Shown here: piece after piece, positions 60,801 through 64,000 of the stretch
How the letters are laid out: the number at the start of each line of letters is the position of its first letter
How positions within the stretch are numbered: position 1 is the stretch's first letter
NCBI GenBank assembly: GCA_903813345.2
Contig: CAIIXF020000009.1
Coordinates: forward strand, 17,261,759 to 17,325,758
Direction: 5' to 3'
From: Owenia fusiformis
Lineage: Eukaryota; Annelida; Polychaeta; Sabellida; Oweniidae
Length of the DNA: 64,000 nt
Translations under genes and position numbers: made by a program
Notes under the pieces: model-generated
Databases searched by the model: none
What the model saw: the letters and a program-made list of their open reading frames with translations, nothing else
Told to the model about the DNA's origin: nothing

Positions 60801-63800
60801 GCAGTTGGTAATATTGTATTTTGTAATTTTAATAGTATGTTGCTATAATTAAATTATTGAAAAAATGAATTTTCTGAAAAATGAGAATTTGGCGAAAAAA
60901 TGAAAATTTGAAGAAAAATATTGTGAAAAAAAGTCAGGATAGTAATATCAGATGATCTTATCTACAATTAGTTGTACACTATAACCTTTTGTTGTCTACT
61001 TTTAGGTATAGCAGGTGGTAGACTTGCTGACAAGACACTGTGTGCCTCATCGAAACATCACACTACAACTCACTACAATGTACACAGTCTCTATGGGCAT
61101 GGGGAGGCAATTGCCTCTAACCTGTAAGTATAATAGCTGGTCTCGGGATGCATGCACTGAATATTCGTTATCTTTGGCTTGTTGAGTGCTATACAAGCAT
61201 ATTGATAAGCATCACGAAAAAATGCTTTAAAATAGATCTTAATTATCCCAACGTAGGGATATAGAAAAGCTGTTCGTCCATCTGTTACACAGGGAGATAT
61301 GCTGAGTACTAAAATAGAACTCATGGCATTTTAGCGCTAATTGAGTACTAATTTCATCAAATATTAGTACTAAATGAGCACTAATGACATGAGTGCTGAT
61401 TTTTAGTACTTAATGAGTACTCATATGATGAGCGATAAAATAGCACTGATTTCATTGATTTTTTGATTACTCAATGAGCACTCATACTATGAGCACTGAT
61501 TAAGTGCATGTTTTAGTACTAAATGAGTACTCATATCATGTAAGTCTTATTAGTACTAAATTAGCACTCGTGGCATGAGTGCTCATGAGCCCACTTTTGC
61601 CAGAGTACTAATTTTGTACTATTTTGGTACTCAGCATATCTCCCTGTGTACTATAGATCATCAGTCTGCAAAAAACAAAATTTTTTGCAGAATCCCTGAT
61701 TTTCATGAAAATCCCGCGGAATTACCAGAATTTCCAGAAATTAAATATTTTACGATCTCCTACCTTTGCGGGGTTTTTGAAGAGTGTCTGTTTATGTCCA
61801 ACAATCAATCATTATTGAGTACAAGTACGATTTCACCGTGAAATTCAACATTCTATCACGTTTAAATTCGCTAAAGCGAGTTCGCTAATGACGCGCAGTT
61901 CTTACCTAGAAAGTAGCTGACTTCTGTTTCCGTTTAAATCCCTTGCTATGTCAATTTTCATCGTTTTAAAAGATTGGCTAAGGACCTCTGCTAAAGGAGG
62001 CAATTTCAATATGGCCACTCATTTCAGAATGGCCAACATTTGTCATAGAAAAATGTAATCTTTGATACCTCAAATGCCAGTCGATGGATTTGTTCAAAAT
62101 TTTATATCCTTATGCTTAACTCAATGCTGGCCAAAGCTATTTCGGAGGTTTTCTGCTGGTGACTGGCCATTTTGTTGAAAAATTGAGCAAAAAGGCATGT
62201 TTTCATATTAGCATAACAGGAACTGTATCAACACCCTCATTGCTATGTTTTATGCATGATAATATATTTCAATTGCACCCAACCATGCTCCCCTACTGAC
62301 TTCAATATTTGGAAAGATTATTGGTACAAATTGTGTGACAATTATTGGACAGTACTCTGATGTAATGTTACAATATAAATGTCAAAATGTCATTTTAGAG
62401 CACTGAAAAAGATTCGAAACAAACGTCCCCTTGTGATCACAAGATCCTCATTCCCAAGCACTGGTAGACATGCAGGTCACTGGCTGGGAGACAATAATTC
62501 TGGCTGGAATGATCTCTATTACTCTATACCAGGTATGTAGATTGCACTATACCAATTGTAAATGTAGTGTAGGTTACTCTATACCAAATGTAAATGTAGT
62601 GTAGGTAACCCTTTACCAAGTCCATGTAAATGAAGTCTAGGTTGCCCTATACCAAGTACCCTATGTAAAGAAATAAAGGTGCATGGTCCTTTATCAGTCA
62701 TATTTTTTTTATTTTTCAGTATTATCATACTAAACATTCAGATGTACAATGTATATTTGGCCCAAATGTAGAAAATTTCAAGAAATTTTGTAAATATGGT
62801 AAAAAGTGTGACTTTTTAAATCCTCTTAAAAAATCAGTCAATAGAACGACAGTCTGATTAATAACAACCAAATAAGGGGTAGGGGTAAGATAATTATAAC
62901 CCCTAGCCTTTCACAATCACCCATAGATATGGTAAACATCTTAAACTTAGCATATGCATACCAACATTTATGTCAGATGTGAATATAAATGTGTTTATTG
63001 AGCAGATTGGTTACATCCAATTACAATGGTACATATATATGTAAATGTAGTGTAGGTTGCTCTACGTATACCAATTAAGTTCATGTAAATGTAGCGTAGG
63101 TTACTCTCTACCAAGTATATGTAATTTTAGTGTAGGTTACTCCATACCAAGTTCATGTAAATGTAGTACAGGTTACTCCATACCAAGTTCATGTAAATGT
63201 AGTACAGGTTACTCCTTACCAAGTTCATGTAAATGTAGTACAGGTTACTCCATACCAAGTTCATGTAAATGTAGTACAGGTTACACTTTACCAAGTTCAT
63301 GTAAATGTAGTACAGGTTACTCTATATCAAGTTCATGTTAATGTTGTACAGGTTACTCCATACCAAGTTCATGTAAATGTAGTACAGGTTACTCCATACC
63401 AAGTTCATGCAAATGTAGTGCAGGTTACTCTCTACCAAGTTCATGTAAATTTAGTGTAGGTTACTCTATACCAAGTTCATGCAAATGTAGTGCAGGTTAC
63501 TCTATACCAAGTTCATGTAAATTTAGTGTAGGTTACTCAATACCAAGTTCATGTAAATGTAGTACAGGTTACTCCATACCAAGTTCATGTAAATGTAGTG
63601 CAGGTTACTCTATACCAAGTTCATGTAAATGTAGCGTAGGTTACTCTCTACCAAGTCCATGTAAATTTAGTGTAGTTTACTCTATACCAAGTCCATGTAC
63701 ATATTCCTTATCTAGTGGTCCTAGAAATTCTGACTCCTAGTAAATACATTACCAATACTATAACTACCACCAGAAGTGGTGACATATTGTTATAGTCTCC

Positions 63801-64000
63801 ATCTTTTTGTAAACCATATTCAGCATCTATAACATGGCGTCTGTAACAAATGGCAAATAGTGACATTTTGCATGTTATTACCTATAACATAGTGAATTGA
63901 TTTCCTTAACATAGCATTATGTTTCAGGTATTTTGAACTTCAATATGTTTGGAATTCCTCTGGTAGGACCTGATACATGTGGATTTGGTGGCACCACAAC
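48408..64000 (+). CDS. GH31 alpha-glucosidase (GAA/MGAM/SI type), 3' end outside window
   Basis: It hydrolyses terminal alpha-1,4-linked glucose from glycogen, starch or maltose, in lysosomes or outside the cell. About 627 codons in 12 exon positions are present: signal peptide (about residues 1-20), P-type trefoil domain (Cys 60, 70, 81, 86, 87, 99), N-terminal beta-sandwich, and GH31 barrel with transition-state-region Asp (CDID, residue 377), nucleophile Asp 492 in D(M/V)NEP, Arg 574 and acid/base Asp 590 in GHWLGD. Spacings match human GAA as I recall it (Trp376-Asp404 = 28, Arg600-Asp616 = 16). The window ends just after [12 protein letters not shown], so roughly 300 C-terminal residues are missing. 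Exon positions 5 and 9 are each present twice as alternatives. A single trefoil and single catalytic unit fit GAA better than the doubled intestinal enzymes, but orthology is not proved. No transmembrane anchor is evident. Confidence 0.93.
49109..49254 (+). CDS. GH31 exon 2: N-terminal beta-sandwich
   Basis: Acceptor TTTTTAG|ATA, donor GT|GTAAGA; 146 nt, phase 0 to 2. Encodes [15 protein letters not shown], the counterpart of DPANRRYEVPLET in vertebrate GAA. Confidence 0.9.
49364..49756. mobile_element. intronic MITE, AAGGACGATTCT ends, TA target (intron 2)
   Basis: The ends AAGGACGATTCT..TTTGGAGAACA and their complement are inverted over about 25 bp; TA flanks both sides (49362-49363, 49757-49758). 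The inside is a duplicated block of about 200 bp (TTTAATTTGGGTAATATTTC occurs twice). Confidence 0.8.
49904..50072 (+). CDS. GH31 exon 3: beta-sandwich with GLGEH motif
   Basis: Acceptor TTTTCCAG|ATTTG, donor ACA|GTAAGA; 169 nt, phase 2 to 0. Encodes [12 protein letters not shown] and [12 protein letters not shown], hallmarks of the GH31 N-domain. Confidence 0.92.
50145..50424. mobile_element. intronic inverted-end element (intron 3)
   Basis: AGCTTGTATTCATAAATGC on the left and the complement of GCATTCATGAATACAAGCT on the right form inverted ends of about 22 bp. No clear target duplication. Confidence 0.6.
51218..52196. mobile_element. intronic 1-kb element with arms of about 155 bp, TA target (intron 3)
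   Basis: AGTTCATGCAAAA and following sequence up to AAAGTTATGGTTGCTATGG is mirrored at 52045-52196 with scattered mismatches. TA flanks both ends (51216-51217, 52197-52198). No transposase ORF. Confidence 0.75.
52275..52371 (+). CDS. GH31 exon 4
   Basis: Acceptor TTTCCAG|CCT, donor ATGG|GTAGGC; 97 nt, phase 0 to 1. Encodes [16 protein letters not shown] and [10 protein letters not shown]. The single trailing G is shared with either exon 5A (Asp) or 5B (Glu). Confidence 0.92.
52714..52952 (+). CDS. GH31 exon 5A (alternative; Tyr form)
   Basis: 239 nt, phase 1 to 0, acceptor GATTTTAG|AT, donor TAT|GTAAGT. Encodes barrel-entry sequence with [15 protein letters not shown]. Tyr at protein residue 349 occupies the position of Trp376 in human GAA and Tyr299 in the N-terminal unit of MGAM. 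It has the same length and phases as 5B, and the two proteins are 54/80 identical. Confidence 0.9.
53045..53283 (+). CDS. GH31 exon 5B (alternative; Trp form)
   Basis: 239 nt, phase 1 to 0, acceptor TGCTTGTAG|AG, donor TAT|GTAAGC; it starts only 92 nt after exon 5A. Encodes [15 protein letters not shown], with Trp at residue 349. Over the 14 shared codons [14 protein letters not shown], 8 differ from 5A, all silently, so both copies look old and selectively maintained. Confidence 0.9.
53552..54000. mobile_element. intronic palindrome plus CAATACGATTTT repeats (intron after 5B)
   Basis: 53552-53735 folds on itself: GGATTGAATATGGGTTTTATTC and CAATATGATATTGACCGA are answered by their complements, with GAGGGAGCGCAGCGACCG at the centre. 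53820-53960 then repeats CAATACGATTTT several times. It is a better preserved relative of 8330-8625. Confidence 0.75.
54260..54610. repeat. intronic copy of the 40370-40740 repeat
   Basis: It shares TTGATTGATATCTAT(C/T)TGATAAAATATTTGTATTTTC and flanking sequence in the same order with the interior of the 40235-41051 element. Its inverted ends were not found here. Confidence 0.65.
55329..55460 (+). CDS. GH31 exon 6: QWCDIDYM segment
   Basis: 132 nt, phase 0 to 0, acceptor GGTTACAG|GAT, donor ATT|GTAAGT. Carries the conserved WxDxDYM sequence with the active-site Asp corresponding to human GAA Asp404. Confidence 0.93.
55947..56060 (+). CDS. GH31 exon 7: DPGIS segment
   Basis: 114 nt, phase 0 to 0, acceptor ATTCCAG|GAC, donor AAG|GTACTT. 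Encodes [20 protein letters not shown], aligned with [20 protein letters not shown] of GAA. Confidence 0.93.
56552..56665 (+). CDS. GH31 exon 8: VWPG segment
   Basis: 114 nt, phase 0 to 0, acceptor TATTCTAG|GTG, donor ACT|GTAAGT. Encodes [14 protein letters not shown] and ends QVPFDGLWT, two residues before the nucleophile Asp contributed by exon 9A or 9B. Confidence 0.93.
57168..57252 (+). CDS. GH31 exon 9A (alternative; DMNEPSNF form)
   Basis: 85 nt, phase 0 to 1, acceptor TGCTTCTAG|GAT, donor CAG|GTAACT. Encodes [16 protein letters not shown], with the catalytic nucleophile Asp 492 followed by Met as in most animal GH31 enzymes. Confidence 0.92.
57317..57404 (+). CDS. GH31 exon 9B (alternative; DVNEPTNG form)
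   Basis: 88 nt, phase 0 to 1, acceptor ATGTTTTAG|GAT, donor CAG|GTAACA, only 64 nt after exon 9A. Encodes [16 protein letters not shown] and NPPWVPG. The nucleophile Asp is kept, the next residue is Val instead of Met, and the following loop is one residue longer. Good splice sites and an open frame argue against a dead copy. Confidence 0.87.
58380..58995. repeat. AGGTCA-rich tandem array in intron 9
   Basis: Degenerate units of about 120-130 bp contain CAAGGTCAA..GTCAATATCTAGGTATTTGG, GCTGTGACCCTTGG and ATTAGGTGACCT. It is distinct from R3 but equally rich in AGGTCA and TGACC half-sites. Confidence 0.7.
59475..59690 (-). pseudogene. transposase C-terminus remnant, left arm
   Basis: Read on the minus strand, SPYLT, then a shifted FFSEAI/LKE region, then [16 protein letters not shown] followed by a stop-broken tail. 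It corresponds to the SPDLTPCDFFLWGYLK..LKQRIREEI region of mariner transposases, with frameshifts. Confidence 0.65.
59859..60059 (+). pseudogene. transposase C-terminus remnant, right arm
   Basis: An open stretch encodes [31 protein letters not shown] and [16 protein letters not shown], the typical C-terminal helices of mariner-family transposases. The catalytic DDE core is absent. Confidence 0.8.
60375..60570 (-). repeat. R2-related end fragment in intron 9
   Basis: ATCCCACTGAACGAAGTTCG and the CCGTCCGTTCGTCCGTCCG run are the inverted form of the R2 distal end (1056-1135). The following ATTTTATATGG segment resembles 62085-62105. Confidence 0.6.
61006..61123 (+). CDS. GH31 exon 10
   Basis: 118 nt, phase 1 to 2, acceptor ACTTTTAG|GTA, donor CCT|GTAAGT. 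Encodes [20 protein letters not shown] and GEAIASN, matching [20 protein letters not shown] of GAA. Confidence 0.93.
61288..61648. mobile_element. 361-bp AGTACT-rich MITE, CACAGGGAGATATG ends (intron 10)
   Basis: CACAGGGAGATATGCTGAGT and its complement form inverted ends of about 30 bp; TA flanks both sides (61286-61287, 61649-61650). The interior repeats GAGTACT, TTAGTACTAAAT and GAGCACT words many times. Confidence 0.85.
61683..61975. repeat. copy of the 27684-27967 repeat (intron 10)
   Basis: Nearly identical to the interior of the 27623 element, including CCCGCGGAATTACCAGAATT and ACGCGCAGTTCTTACCTAGA, with a short insertion near 61935. The 88-codon ORF crossing it occurs in part in both copies but looks like chance. 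Confidence 0.8.
62399..62532 (+). CDS. GH31 exon 11: acid/base region
   Basis: 134 nt, phase 2 to 1, acceptor CATTTTAG|A, donor CCAG|GTATGT. Encodes [20 protein letters not shown] followed by LGD, where Asp 590 is the acid/base. The 3' edge TTACTCTATACCAG is the word later amplified in the intron minisatellite. Confidence 0.93.
62535..63700. repeat. 36-bp minisatellite in intron 11
   Basis: The unit holds GTTACTCYATACCAAGTTC and ATGTAAATGTAG. Dense copies run from about 63035 to 63700 (roughly 18) and scattered ones lie at 62541-62660. The period is a multiple of 3, which creates a spurious 94-codon ORF with a 12-residue repeat. Confidence 0.92.
63928..64000 (+). CDS. GH31 exon 12 (cut by window end)
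   Basis: Acceptor ATGTTTCAG|GT, phase 1. Encodes [20 protein letters not shown], aligned with [20 protein letters not shown] of GAA. The donor lies beyond the window. Confidence 0.9.

Noticed and set aside
63057-63341. 94-codon ORF with a 12-residue Cys/Ser repeat
   Set aside because: Created by the 36-bp minisatellite period inside intron 11. It has no splice context, and neighbouring units carry stops.

Overview
This is AT-rich, intron-containing animal DNA. It has GT-AG splice sites, a nested pile of DNA transposons, LINEs and one LTR retrotransposon, and long satellite arrays. It reads like an intergenic and intronic tract of an invertebrate, probably a marine lophotrochozoan or ambulacrarian; the species cannot be fixed from the sequence alone. 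No bacterial-type gene, CRISPR array, rRNA or convincing tRNA was found.

Only one host gene is recognisable. From 48408 to the right edge (plus strand, 3' end outside the window) lies a glycoside hydrolase family 31 alpha-glucosidase of the lysosomal acid alpha-glucosidase / maltase-glucoamylase / sucrase-isomaltase type. It has a signal peptide, a six-cysteine P-type (trefoil) domain, the N-terminal beta-sandwich and the catalytic (beta/alpha)8 barrel. All exons present could be placed with in-frame splice sites. Its striking feature is that two barrel exons are tandemly duplicated: 5A/5B (both 239 nt, separated by 92 nt) and 9A/9B (85 and 88 nt, separated by 64 nt). Phases and lengths allow only one member of each pair per mRNA, because every skip or double inclusion meets a stop within about 15 codons. 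The alternatives exchange an aromatic active-site residue (Tyr or Trp) and the residue after the catalytic nucleophile (Met or Val). One gene could therefore make four alpha-glucosidases with different substrate pockets.

Region 1-48 kb is transposon and satellite territory. Landmarks are: a repeat family (R2) at 1-1140 and 24.9-26.0 kb whose copies carry different insertions; a 1.9-kb G-rich inverted-end element at 5985-7863; a 1.3-kb CACGGTG-ended element with 5-bp target duplications at 9391-10684; a four-level nested insertion at 15.3-24.2 kb (repeat R1 > hAT-like element > 5'-truncated LINE > Ty3/gypsy-type LTR element), with an uninterrupted R1 copy at 34.2-35.0 kb; minisatellites at 10.7, 27.3-29.0 and 30.4-31.7 kb; AGGTCA-rich tandem arrays at 13.9-15.1 and 37.4-38.1 kb; large foldbacks at 38.2-38.9 and 42.2-42.9 kb; and a LINE tail with a 13-bp duplication at 45.6 kb.

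The LTR element (17265-22634) has two 855-bp LTRs that look identical, a tRNA-Pro primer site and one 979-codon ORF that runs from gag and protease straight into the start of integrase. Reverse transcriptase and RNase H are absent without loss of the reading frame, so it looks like a young non-autonomous element mobilised in trans. The introns of the glucosidase gene carry further mobile elements and a 36-bp minisatellite that resembles the gene's own exon-11 splice-donor region.
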